Of a stretch of DNA of 64,000 nt, positions 11,331 to 20,619 are shown in pieces; position 1 is the first letter of the stretch; every line of letters begins with the position of its first letter. This stretch comes from Dendrophyllia cribrosa (Eukaryota; Cnidaria; Anthozoa; Scleractinia; Dendrophylliidae): NCBI GenBank assembly GCA_024195265.1, contig JAJLRJ010000005.1:17091536-17155535 (forward strand), given 5' to 3'. The translations under genes and the position numbers were made by a program. The notes beneath the pieces are model-generated. The model ran no database searches, had not been told where the DNA came from, and worked only from the letters and a program-made list of their open reading frames with translations.

Positions 11331-13517
11331 CCCTAAATAAACAGGAAATCGCATTCAGGAGATCCGGGATTTTTTTAAAGATTTCAAATCTTTGGTGAGA
11401 ATTGCTATGAATTGGTCAAACATTTTGTAAATAAACGTTGCGTGACGCATTCACTAAAATCTTTCCGTGATTTTAAGACCAAATCGAAATGAAATGTTTC
11501 CATAACTTAAAGCTGGTTCTTTAAAAAAATGCTTTGATTTTGCCATCTGTAATAAGTTTTTTCCAAGCTTCACAGTTTCTTCAAAGTGTTGTCGCAAATA
11601 CACAATTTTGCTTTGTGCAAATTTTATGTCAAATGTAATTTGATATCAAGCTGTTTTTATAATCACTGAATCTAAAATATATTTTCTATAAAAGGTCAAA
11701 ACTTTTGAATGAAACTCATATTTCCTTGAATGAAAATGTCTTTCCTTTGATTAAAAGAGTCAAACACTTTTCAGAATTCAGTGATTTTCTGCTTCTGGAA
11801 GTCTTGGCGATATATTGTATCCTAATTACTGCGAGGAACCGGCTAGCGTCTGCGAAAATATAATAAACATCACAAAATAATTCAATTCAGCAACCTATTT
11901 TTATTATACTTTCTAAAATCGCCGACTTTTCCTGTGTAATAGAATGCCAATCTTATCCGGAAAAATGATTCGTATAATAATGCTTTCGCTAATAAAAAAA
12001 AACAGTTCTGAATGGTCAAAGGTACAGAAATGAAATGCTGGCGGCGTTTGAATCATGAGTTCGGATAGCTCATGGTCTGCTAACAAACACTTCGATTCAC
12101 AGCTCGATTTTTCACTAAAACCTTTTCCCAAACCACGAAAATACCTAAAATAATATTTGAAAACAATACTTGGCCACATTTGGTGAAAGCTGTGCTTGGT
12201 AAAGCAGTAAAAATAACGAGAAAGCTCCGTTTACCTTTTCCACGAATCCAAAGCGCGCACGTACAAACAGAACTGCCTTGACAATCGAGTCGTCTAATCC
12301 GAAGCTATCAGAACTGTCTTATCGTACAGCAATCGGGTGAACTTGGCACAACTTCGCGCTTCGGAAAGTCGGACTTACTTACACAGGTGACAGCATAGTG
12401 GTTACTAGTAACCTAGTAACCACAAAAAGCAATAAAGTCAGTAAAAATCTACATTAATATGACACGCATTCCCTAGTCCATAATCCACAGAAGTCCAGTC
12501 CCAAAGTCCAGATGTTTTATTAAATCTGATGGGTTGAAGTAACGACGCTGTTTTGCCGTGTGTTTCTATTGTTCTTTCTTGAAAAAAGTCTTGAAATTAC
12601 TCACCACAGGCAGCGAGGACTGCTCCGATACAGACATTGCAAAGAATCGGCAGTAAAACGGGAAATAAATTGCGAGTGCGAGAGATCGATGTTTGACATT
12701 TTTGCCTCGGAAGAACTGATTTAAAATAGCTCTTAGTTTTTTCAGAATCGCGACAAATTCGGCCTCAAGTTGTATGCTGTGTATAAAAGCAACGTTCACC
12801 ACTGTGGAAGAAATACAGGACTGACTTATACACCAATAAGACCAAATGACGGAAAATGTTTGTCATGCGCATGCGTATCAAACATTTGTTTTATACTTCA
12901 ATGTACCATAAGAAAAGAAGCAATTTATATTTTAATAATTTAAACAAGATAAGAAGACGTCCGACATGGAGAATTCAGTCATCGTACCTGCAAACCACGT
13001 TACTATTGAATGTTTTATAAATGAAGGCTGTACCACAATGAAGCCAGTCATTGTTATGAAAATAATATATACCTGACGTGAACATTACTAATGTGAGTAG
13101 GGTTGTAGGAGACGCTGTCGTGATACTTCAGTAACGATGTTTTGCCGGAAGTGAGAGTGGCCGGAAGTCACTAAACCGGAAGTGTAAAAAGCAAAGCTGT
13201 GAACCGGAAATGCACAATTTAAAATATGCGTGAATAAATTTGCATGCAAAATCGTGACACAAAAAATAAAAATAATAAAAAGAAAAACGAAGCCCATTTT
13301 ATAACTCATGCCGCTACGCGCATGAGTAATAACGTAGCAATAATAAACAATCGTTAAACTAAAATAGCAAAACATAAATTCAAATGGACAGAGTAGGATC
13401 ATTCTGTCGTTTTTTTGTCTACTAGGTAACATGTGCAATAAAATTTACCTTAGTTAATAGGTGCTTCCAATTGGAGACGTTTCATTCAATGAGATACACA
13501 AACAGTAAACGTTTCCT
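11331..13517. other. gene-free stretch
   Basis: No recognisable coding exon was found. A short repeat of CCGGAAGT occurs several times at 13146-13210. The minus-strand ORF at 13088-13438 has no domain signature and is probably chance. Confidence 0.4.
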
Positions 13518-13526
13518 GCTTAAGGC

Positions 13527-13611
13527 CAACCTCGTTCCCAGGGTCCTCCTCTTCCCGTCCCCCAAGAACGAGAGAGGGGGCGGGAAGAGGAGGACCCTGG
13601 GAACGAGGTTG
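13527..13611. mobile_element. 85-bp snap-back MITE (CCAGGGTCCTCC family)
   Basis: This is a near-perfect palindrome: CAACCTCGTTCCCAGGGTCC at the left and GGACCCTGGGAACGAGGTTG at the right, with a short GC-rich loop. The flanks GCTTAAGGC and GCTTAAAGGC form a 9-bp target duplication with one indel. Relatives lie at 14665-14740, and degenerate copies near 4215 and 62862. Elements this small have no coding capacity and depend on a transposase in trans. Confidence 0.75.
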
Positions 13612-13647
13612 GCTTAAAGGCAAGTAGTATTACGAAGAGTCAAGCCC

Positions 13648-13968
13648 AAATCATACCGTTCAGAAGGACGTCGGACACCTTATTGAGACTTATATAACGG
13701 AGTAACTGGTAGGTTTCAGTTGAGGTTGGGGGTAGCAGTTTCTATAGTTGAATTTAGGACTAAGCAACCCGAGAAGCTAGGTGGTACAGTGGTACGGTAG
13801 GCTATGTAAGCCTAAGCCTAGCTGAGGTCACAGGTTCAATCCTCAGTGGGGATTTTAGATTTTCTTTTTTACACTTAAAAATTTATTGAAACTAAAATTA
13901 TAAGCGTCCACATTACGTTACGATAAGTCTCAATAAGGTGTCCGACGTACTTCTGGACGGTATGATTT
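13648..13968. mobile_element. 321-bp inverted-repeat element with tRNA-like core
   Basis: The inverted ends are AAATCATACCGTTCAGAAGG and CTTCTGGACGGTATGATTT. The arms continue with CGTCGGACACCTTATTGAGA and its complement for about 45 bp each. The single-copy centre contains a tRNA-like block (see the entry at 13775). The flanks show no clean target duplication. Non-autonomous. Confidence 0.75.
13775..13856 (+). ncRNA. tRNA-like (SINE-type) segment
   Basis: GCTAGGTGGTACAGTGGTA resembles a pol III A box region. About 55 bp downstream, GGTTCAATCCTC fits the B box consensus GGTTCRANNCC. The intervening sequence does not fold into an obvious full cloverleaf with a clear anticodon arm, so a tRNA-derived SINE head or tRNA pseudogene is more likely than a working tRNA. 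It sits inside the inverted-repeat element 13648-13968. Confidence 0.45.
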
Positions 13969-14001
13969 AGTGACAACCATTACGAAGGACTTTCAACTTT
14001 T

Positions 14002-14047
14002 CAAACCGCGTCTTTCAATGACTAGTGTCATTGGAAGACGCGGTTTG
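14002..14047. repeat. 46-bp perfect-arm hairpin
   Basis: The arms CAAACCGCGTCTTTCAATGAC and GTCATTGGAAGACGCGGTTTG flank a 4-nt centre (TAGT), with one mismatch. It is too short to classify and may be a minimal MITE. Confidence 0.6.
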
Positions 14048-14086
14048 ATAAATTAGTTTTTAATTGCGGTGTGGGATCAAGTTTAA

Positions 14087-14622
14087 CACTTTCGCTGCCA
14101 AAGTCGACTTTTGTCGACATTTGGAGCAGCAGACATTGCACCACTTGTGACGTCATCAATTTGTACGTTGCCAGATAATTTTGATGCTCAACTGATACAG
14201 CGAGGATAGATCCATGCACACGTACCTCCACTTTGAATATGGACCAAATTCCAGCAGAGTTATTCGAAATATTATTGTGCAAAATTAGGTGGTAAATTAA
14301 TTAGGTCAATACATCTGCAATTGAACAATGTTTCATTTCCAGCGTTTTTAGCGCTTATGCCAAACCTTTTCCGGCCGATGGAAAGGTAATAGAGAGTAGA
14401 AGATAGGAAGAGAAGAAAGGTGGAGAAGAAGGGAAAGTAAAGGAAGCAAAAAATAATCAGAAAGGTTCAGCTTTTCAAGACGGAATCTGGTTCATACTGT
14501 AGCGCGAGTGTAGCAAATTGCTTTTGTAGCAATGTTTATTGACATTTGGCCATGTTGCTCCCAAAAAACCGATTTAACGGTAAAAAAATACCCTTTTTAA
14601 AAAAAATTCAGCCGTGAAAGGG
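14087..14622. mobile_element. piggyBac-like MITE, 536 bp
   Basis: TTAA lies directly outside both ends (14083-14086 and 14623-14626). The ends CACTTTCGCTG and CCGTGAAAGGG are imperfectly inverted. TTAA targets with C-run ends are characteristic of piggyBac. Similar ends occur at 36725-37091 and 54053-55063. The minus-strand ORF at 14028-14282 is not transposase-like. Confidence 0.5.
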
Positions 14623-14664
14623 TTAAGTATATTTTAGGAATGAATAGGCAGACAGACAGACGGC

Positions 14665-14740
14665 CAACCTCGTCCCCAGGGTCTTCTTCCCTTTTTCAAC
14701 TTCAAAATGGCGGGTCGGGAAGACCCTGGGGACGAGGTTG
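14665..14740. mobile_element. 76-bp snap-back MITE with 9-bp TSD
   Basis: The arms are CAACCTCGTCCCCAGGGTCT and AGACCCTGGGGACGAGGTTG. The perfect target duplication ACAGACGGC lies at 14656-14664 and 14741-14749. Same family as 13527-13611. Confidence 0.85.
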
Positions 14741-14894
14741 ACAGACGGCTTTATTTATAGAGGGTAACAATTTATAGAATGAATGTTTGTTGCAAGATCT
14801 TGTAAGGATGCAGGAATGAATAATAGACGGGATTAAACACTCGTCCTTCAGTCACCAAGTCACCATAAATTGAGAATGGTTTAGGAAATTCGAA

Positions 14895-15597
14895 GTAAAA
14901 CACGAAAAAAAGCAAGTGACACACTCAAACACCAGACCGCCAGACAGCCATGGGCAGCTGTTCTTCCACTCAAACACGAACTCCGCGGTCTGGTGTTTGA
15001 GTGTGTCACTTGCTTTTTTCCTGTTTTACTTAAAATTTACTGACACAACGATCGGCAAAAATGCTGATCCACCTCCCCAAACGCATGCCGTGGGAGGACG
15101 GCCGTGCTGTCCCCAGCTAATAGCTATCACATGTGTTGTGTGGAGCTAGCGCTTAAAGGGATGCTTGCATCCGCCTTGGTAGTTAAGTGGCAGGGTCGGT
15201 TATCTTATGTGAGACCCTGCCTGGCTAACCAGGACGAAACAGCTGTCCATGGCTGCCACTTCCCGGGTGATATGGCTGTGCGCATGCGTAAGGTACTGGC
15301 CAGACCGCGGAGCTGGTGTTTGAGTGCGTCACTTGCTTTTTTCGTGTTTTACTTAAAATTTACTGACACACCGATCGGCAAAAATGCTGATCCACCTAAA
15401 CCCCATACGCATGGGTCTTGTACACCTTCGGGTCGTGTAGGGGTCCAACGGCTATGCCATGCTGATGAGTCCTAACAAGGACGAAACAGCCGTCCATGGC
15501 TGCCACTGCCAGGGTGATATGGCTGTGCGCATGCGTAAGGTACTGGCCAGACCGCGAGGTTGGTGTTTGAGTGTATCACTTGCTTTTTTCGTGCTCT
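14895..15597 (+). repeat. tandem array with hammerhead-like core (retrozyme-like)
   Basis: Two direct units begin with GGTGTTTGAGTG at 14992 and 15315, and a partial third begins at 15562, so unit lengths are about 323 and 247 bp. All share CACTTGCTTTTTTC. The two full units also share TTACTTAAAATTTACTGACA, GATCGGCAAAAATGCTGATC, GGACGAAACAGC, TGTGCGCATGCGTAAGG and CTGGCCAGACCGCG. An inverted partial unit (about 14892-14963) precedes them. Several GC-rich hairpins are predicted, for example GGCAGGGTC/GACCCTGCC at 15189-15220. Tandem units of this size with a hammerhead motif are the known layout of metazoan retrozymes. That assignment is inference. Confidence 0.65.
15455..15527 (+). ncRNA. hammerhead ribozyme-like motif
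   Basis: CTGATGA (15462-15468) is followed by stem II GTCC-TAACAA-GGAC (15469-15482), then GAAA (15483-15486). Stem III is CAGCC/GGCTG with loop GTCCAT (15487-15502). These are the invariant core elements of a hammerhead in the correct order and spacing. Odd points: the nucleotide after stem III that should be U is C, giving GCC instead of GUC. An alternative longer stem III (15486-15493 with 15519-15526) restores the U but puts G at the cleavage position. Stem I pairing is weak. The first unit keeps GGACGAAACAGC but has lost CTGATGA. It is probably a decayed or low-activity copy. Confidence 0.65.
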
Positions 15598-16205
15598 AGG
15601 AAATTCGAGCCTGCGTTTATCTGCAGTCCTTTGGTGTCAAAAGAGAACGTGCCAGTTCGCGAACAACCCAGCGTACCCTTGCCCCTCTTTGGAATCCATC
15701 CGCACGCGTAAAACGATCGATTTGTGACAGTAGAATGGACTGGCCTTCAGAAGCTTAAAGTGCCCCTGTGATCAAATTTTTGATTTTGATTTTTTTACAT
15801 TTTCGTGTAAGTATTGAAAATCACGCGAAAAGCAACAAAAACTTTGGACTTGTTCTTCGTGCAATTTTCTATGCTGATTGTTATTATAATTTCAACCCAT
15901 GAGGTATGTTTGAGTCTTTGATGTCACTTACTCCCATTCGCAACCAAGCCTTGGAACAAGGTTAATTAATGGCGGCCGTAAATTCTCGGAAATAAATGTT
16001 AAAATAAAATGACTTCTGATGTTCGTAATGGATTGAAATTTGGCAAGATGAGTAAGAAAGTCTAATAGTACACGAAAATGTAAAAGAATGAAAATAAAAA
16101 ATTTGATCATAGGGGCACTTTAATAATCTATTTAATAATAAGATTATGATCTCGAGATTTCTATCGCGCGATAGAAATCAAGAGCGAATAATCTAATTGT
16201 TTTAG
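15598..16205. other. gene-free stretch
   Basis: No coding region was recognised. A perfect 22-bp palindrome centred on CGCG (ATTTCTATCG/CGATAGAAAT) lies at about 16159-16180. Confidence 0.4.
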
Positions 16206-16386
16206 TATAAATCTACTAGACGTTCAAAACTTAACAACAAATACTCTTCACAGACACTTCCAAAACGCGAAGAAGCGGCCGCCATATTAGGCTTCTCACT
16301 CTACTTACTTTCTACAACAGAATAGATAGTGAGTAGCGTAGCCAATAAGAGAACAGCATTCGTGATAGAACGCTAGTAGATTTATA
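16206..16386. mobile_element. 181-bp MITE
   Basis: The inverted ends are TATAAATCTACTAGACGTTC and GAACGCTAGTAGATTTATA (one base inserted). The interior is unique and non-coding. The target duplication is unclear. Confidence 0.55.
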
Positions 16387-16418
16387 ATGTATCTTGGTAA
16401 AATAGTTCAAAACTGATT

Positions 16419-16505
16419 CAGCCTCGTTCACAGTCGTCCTCGGCGCGTAATAGAATGTGACGTCACCCATCGAGCTCCGTAAGCACGTGCATAGGAACGA
16501 GGCTG
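16419..16505. mobile_element. 87-bp snap-back-ended MITE with 9-bp TSD
   Basis: The ends are CAGCCTCGTTC and GAACGAGGCTG. The perfect 9-bp duplication AAACTGATT lies at 16410-16418 and 16506-16514. The interior is non-coding. Confidence 0.8.
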
Positions 16506-16940
16506 AAACTGATTATGGTTGATTCTCTCTTCAAGGAGTCACTTCATCTTTTCCTCTCGTTGTTCTATCTGCATTTAGTTTATGAGTAAAGGTACTTGAC
16601 AAAAGCTCAGTACAAAATATAGGGCAAAAGAGGGAAGAGGTGCAAAAAGAACTGCATTCATTCTCGTTTGACAACTGGCAAGTTTAATGTCTAAATTACC
16701 CTGATCTTGTACAAGTAGTTTTGTATGTAATATAACCTTTATGTAAAATTAAGTCGTACCGTCAAAAAATACTGTGATTTCTTTGAAAAGTTTATTATAC
16801 GGTTGAACTGGTACACGACGAAAAGGAACATTCTGGATGGTTCACTGAGCGGTGCAAATTTTGTTATACGGACCGCAGACATGGACCACTCACGAATTGA
16901 CCTCACTGGATATACTGTAAATCTGATAAAAAGAAGGGGT

Positions 16941-17066
16941 GTTTCTTGGTGTTGCGGAGGCCATTGTTGGTTAGCTTTTGTGTTGTGGTGTGGGTATTGT
17001 TCAGTGTCTTTTGAATCTTTTGTTTTACGTCATTTGGTGATCACACCATCCGCAACACCAAGAAAC
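16941..17066. mobile_element. 126-bp MITE
   Basis: The inverted ends are GTTTCTTGGTGTTGCGG and CCGCAACACCAAGAAAC. The interior GGTTAGCTTTTGTGTTGTGG ... GGGTATTGTT recurs in a diverged copy at about 59155-59285, confirming a repeat family. Confidence 0.7.
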
Positions 17067-18546
17067 TACCGCGGACTTTGTGTGAAATATAGTTTCGAAT
17101 GGCGGGAAATAGAACTGCAATGAAAGCTGTGAAAGCCTGAACTGAAATAGTCTCGGCCTTTGCGGACATAATGTCGCATTTTGCCAAATCTAGCGAACCT
17201 GTGATTCCAAACGCGCATTCCAAACGTTTGCTATGCGCGCTCACCTGGGAAGTTATTTTTGATCGGTACTGGTAGAAATTAACTTCTTATTTTAGCAGAA
17301 AACTATAAATTTTTTGGAAATATACAATCCGCCTCGAAAATAGCTCTACTTCAGGACAAATTTTAAAAATGTGGCGAATGAATGACAATCGTTCTAGTAC
17401 ATATAAATTGTGAACAAGAATAAACTTTGAGTAGACGCTATATTTGCAGAGTTGATAATCGTTTGTATTTCAAGAAAATTGGAAAACATGACTGAACATA
17501 CACTTTCCTTAGTAGAATGCTCGGAAGACTTCACTATCAATAATCTTTTCCATTTGTCTGTATTCTGTGCATGCCCCAAATAAGTGTCTAAATGATGCTA
17601 ACCCCGTGCGAAGGAAAACTTAGTATACATTGATTGAAGTGGGAAAAGCCTTCCACTTCACCTTGTTGACTTAGGTAAATACAACTTGATGGCTTTTTTC
17701 CCCTTTCGGTCCTTAATTGAAACAAGATCTCTATACACACTCCTTTCTTTACTTGATCGTTGAAGGTTATACTTTAGGCCATTTGAAGCTATGGAAATTT
17801 AACAGTGATCTTCAGATATGGCGTTGGTAAAAGTATTGGTCATAACGCAAATGCATTCAGATACTTCGTCTGACCAATTTAAAAAATATATCAAGAGAAA
17901 TATATCGACTTTCGGGGACTTAACAGGCGGTCGATTGTTGCATCTCGACAATGGTATATCTTAACATTTTACATTTTAAAACAATGTATAAAAAGACAGT
18001 TATTTCTCACTTACCTCAGAGCAATATATTTCTTATTTATGTCCCGTAAAAGGCAAACTCCAGATAGTCTTTTAATACTTTCGTATTTGCTCGCTAATAA
18101 ATAGCAACTGATGAATTAATAATTTATTACTTCACTTGAAAGGCAAAACCAGTCTTGAAGTGTTAATGACATGAAATGCATATTTTCCAATTTCGCTTAA
18201 AAAAAACATAATTTGCACGAAACCTACATTTAGCGGTGTTCAACATAAAAAATAGCCAAGTTTTAGGCCTTTGATGACGACCGATTTTCCCTCCTGTTGT
18301 TATTTTTTTAATTGAAGAGCTAAACACCCCCCAATACCATTTAAACTTTGGCGGTTTTATTTGAACTATAAAGGTCGGCACGCGACTAGTCGTGGTGACA
18401 TGTCGGCGTGTCTAAACACCTGTCCATTACCATTTAAACTTTGGCAGTTTCATTAACAATAAAGGTCGGCACACAGGAGGCGACTAGACGAGGTGACAAA
18501 TTCGCGTGTCTGGTCGTGTCGTCAATTTAAATAACAATAGTATTCA
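17067..18546. other. gene-free stretch
   Basis: No recognisable exon was found. A direct duplication of ACCATTTAAACTTTGGC with AAAGGTCGGCAC lies at about 18336-18476. Confidence 0.4.
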
Positions 18547-18555
18547 CCTTAAAAA

Positions 18556-18664
18556 TAGCCTGTTCCAGGCGTTTAGATTGTGGGGAGCAGCGAAAGGTGG
18601 CGCGCGGCGCAAAAGGCCCGATTTTTCTTTCGCGCCCCACAAACTTAACGCCTGGAACAGGCTA
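18556..18664. mobile_element. 109-bp snap-back MITE with 9-bp TSD
   Basis: The ends are TAGCCTGTTCCAGGCGTT and AACGCCTGGAACAGGCTA. The direct 9-bp flank is CCTTAAAAA at 18547-18555 and 18665-18673. The centre holds GTGGGG/CCCCAC and GGCGCGCGGCGC. Confidence 0.85.
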
Positions 18665-19470
18665 CCTTAAAAAAAAAAACACTGAATACTGACCATAGTA
18701 GGGTCATACAATAATTATAACATGATTCAGTTCCCATTTTAGTTGTCTTTAGTTTTTATCACAACAAAAAGATAACAAAGATATTTATTTTCCTTTGATT
18801 GCGACCACTCAGTTTTGCCCTAATTTCAAAGTCTTAGCGATGCCATTTTTTGCGACTTAATACATGTAATGACAAAAAAACTATTTTCTTTATAATATTT
18901 TCTCTTATTTTTTGGATTTTAACATCTTTTAAAATCTCGCAGCCAAATTTCGATTCGTTCAATTTAGTTTTAACTTTTCAGCTGTGAAATCTGCCACAGT
19001 ACATGCTATTGTGCTGTTACATTCTCCATTAAAAAAAAAAAAACACGAAATTTCGGATGGCAATTTTGTTTTTCACCAAAGGATTTGGTGAAAGTGAGAG
19101 TTCAATCGTTTAATCGTTCTTTACTTTCTTTCCAAGCGAACGGTCACGCGACGTCGTTGGTTCGAACCCAAATGCAATCGATTCCTATTTTTAGAGGACG
19201 TGTAATCTTCGTTAATGACTGTAAATGTATATTTTAAACAACATTTCCCAGAACGGCTGAAAGTCGATACTTAATTTTAAAGTTTTAGATTTACATTTGG
19301 AAGATTTTTGGTTGTGTGGTTGTTTAATATGAAGTGCACAATTTTTCTGGCTTCGGTCATTATTTTGCCCACCAAACCTGAAAGTGTTTGGGAGAACTTG
19401 AATTTAAATCTACATTGTACCTAATATGTAAACCACTACCTTTGCTTCAGAGTAAAAACCCTCCTACCTC

Positions 19471-19610
19471 TGACTCGTCCCCAGTCGTCTTTCTAGGCAA
19501 TACGCGGTAGACGCGCATGGGGGATAGACGCGGAACGAGAGAAGCGCGACAGAAGGGCTCCCCTCGATCGCGCTCCTCTCGTTAATTGAGAGACGACTGG
19601 GAACGAGTCA
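19471..19610. mobile_element. 140-bp snap-back MITE
   Basis: The ends are TGACTCGTCCCCAGTCGTCT and AGACGACTGGGAACGAGTCA. Inside, GAACGAGAGAAGCGCG faces CGCGCTCCTCTCGTT. The flanks TCCTACCTC and (GG)TCCTATCTC suggest a degraded 9-bp duplication. Confidence 0.7.
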
Positions 19611-19652
19611 GGTCCTATCTCCCGATTTGTTCCGTTCAGGTTATGTTTATCA

Positions 19653-19802
19653 CTATAGGGAAGATATCAATGACGTCACCAATTGTTATTAATGTGCCAA
19701 CCAGAGCCTTATTGGCTGCCGAAACAAAGGGTTCTTTTGTTCCAGTGGTTGGCACATTTGAATAACAAAAAGAATGTTTGTAAACAGATATCATCCCTAT
19801 AG
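19653..19802. mobile_element. 150-bp MITE
   Basis: The ends are CTATAGGGAAGATATC and GATATCATCCCTATAG. Inner pairs are TTATTAATGTGCCAACC and GGTTGGCACATTTGAATAA. Confidence 0.7.
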
Positions 19803-20022
19803 CCTGCGAACGATCAGTAGAAGCCGGTATTATTTTCTAAATGAAAGATTTATAGCAAAACAATTTTATGTGCTGGTTTGGACTTGAAATCCAAATTGCT
19901 TACAAACTTTTTTTTTTTCGCACAGATACTGGTTACTGGTTGCCTCTGTTCAAACAGAGAACGAATGAAATTAGTGATACTTCGCCTGAGTTGTTTCATT
20001 TTTTTTAAGAAAAAGAATTGAG

Positions 20023-20040
20023 CTATTTATTTTATTTATT
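20023..20040 (-). terminator. poly(A) signal cluster
   Basis: On the minus strand this reads AATAAATAAAATAAATAG, with two overlapping AATAAA-type hexamers. It lies about 580 bp after the stop codon of the membrane/SH2 gene on the same strand, so it is a plausible 3' end for that transcript. Confidence 0.45.
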
Positions 20041-20166
20041 TAAATCAATATATACAGGAGCATCCAGTTTAGCATAGCTAACCCTTAATTTGCAAGCCTG
20101 TGGAAATATGTTCCTTAGTACATGATAATCTGTATGTATTTCCAAAGGGTCTGGATAATAGCAAGC

Positions 20167-20284
20167 AAGTAATAATTTTCAAAGCAACAACAACTGTAAA
20201 ATTTTAAACTGAAGATGACAAAGGATTGTCAAAACATGTCTTTTAAAATCAAGTCAGTTGTCGTTGCTTTGGAAATTATTACTT
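20167..20284. repeat. 118-bp inverted repeat in probable 3' UTR
   Basis: The arms AAGTAATAATTTTCAAAGCA and TGCTTTGGAAATTATTACTT continue with ACAACAACTG / CAGTTGTCG. It lies between the stop codon and poly(A) signals of the minus-strand SH2 gene, so it would form a hairpin in that mRNA. It may be a small MITE. Confidence 0.6.
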
Positions 20285-20619
20285 GTCTGTATGTATAAAT
20301 GGACCATTTTGAGCAATTTGGATTTGAAGGCTAAATCCACACATAGGATATAATATTGACGGATAACATGTAACTTTGCTTTCAACCCTACAATAGTCTT
20401 AAATAAAATGTATATAATATATACCATACATTAATATTTGATGACTCGAAATATCCCTAATATATTTTTAGCCTGTTTCTTGCTCTGCACTGATTGTCTT
20501 CCTAGTTTCCACTTCTTTTTATGCCTTCAGCGTGTGATATTTCTTGCCTATGCACCCTACTTTTCATTTGTTTCTCCCTATCAGAACTAATATTTTAAAT
20601 GCAATCAACAGATGAGTGA

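Noticed and set aside
13775..13856. Functional tRNA gene
   Set aside because: The boxes are present but no convincing acceptor and anticodon stems were found; annotated as tRNA-like only.
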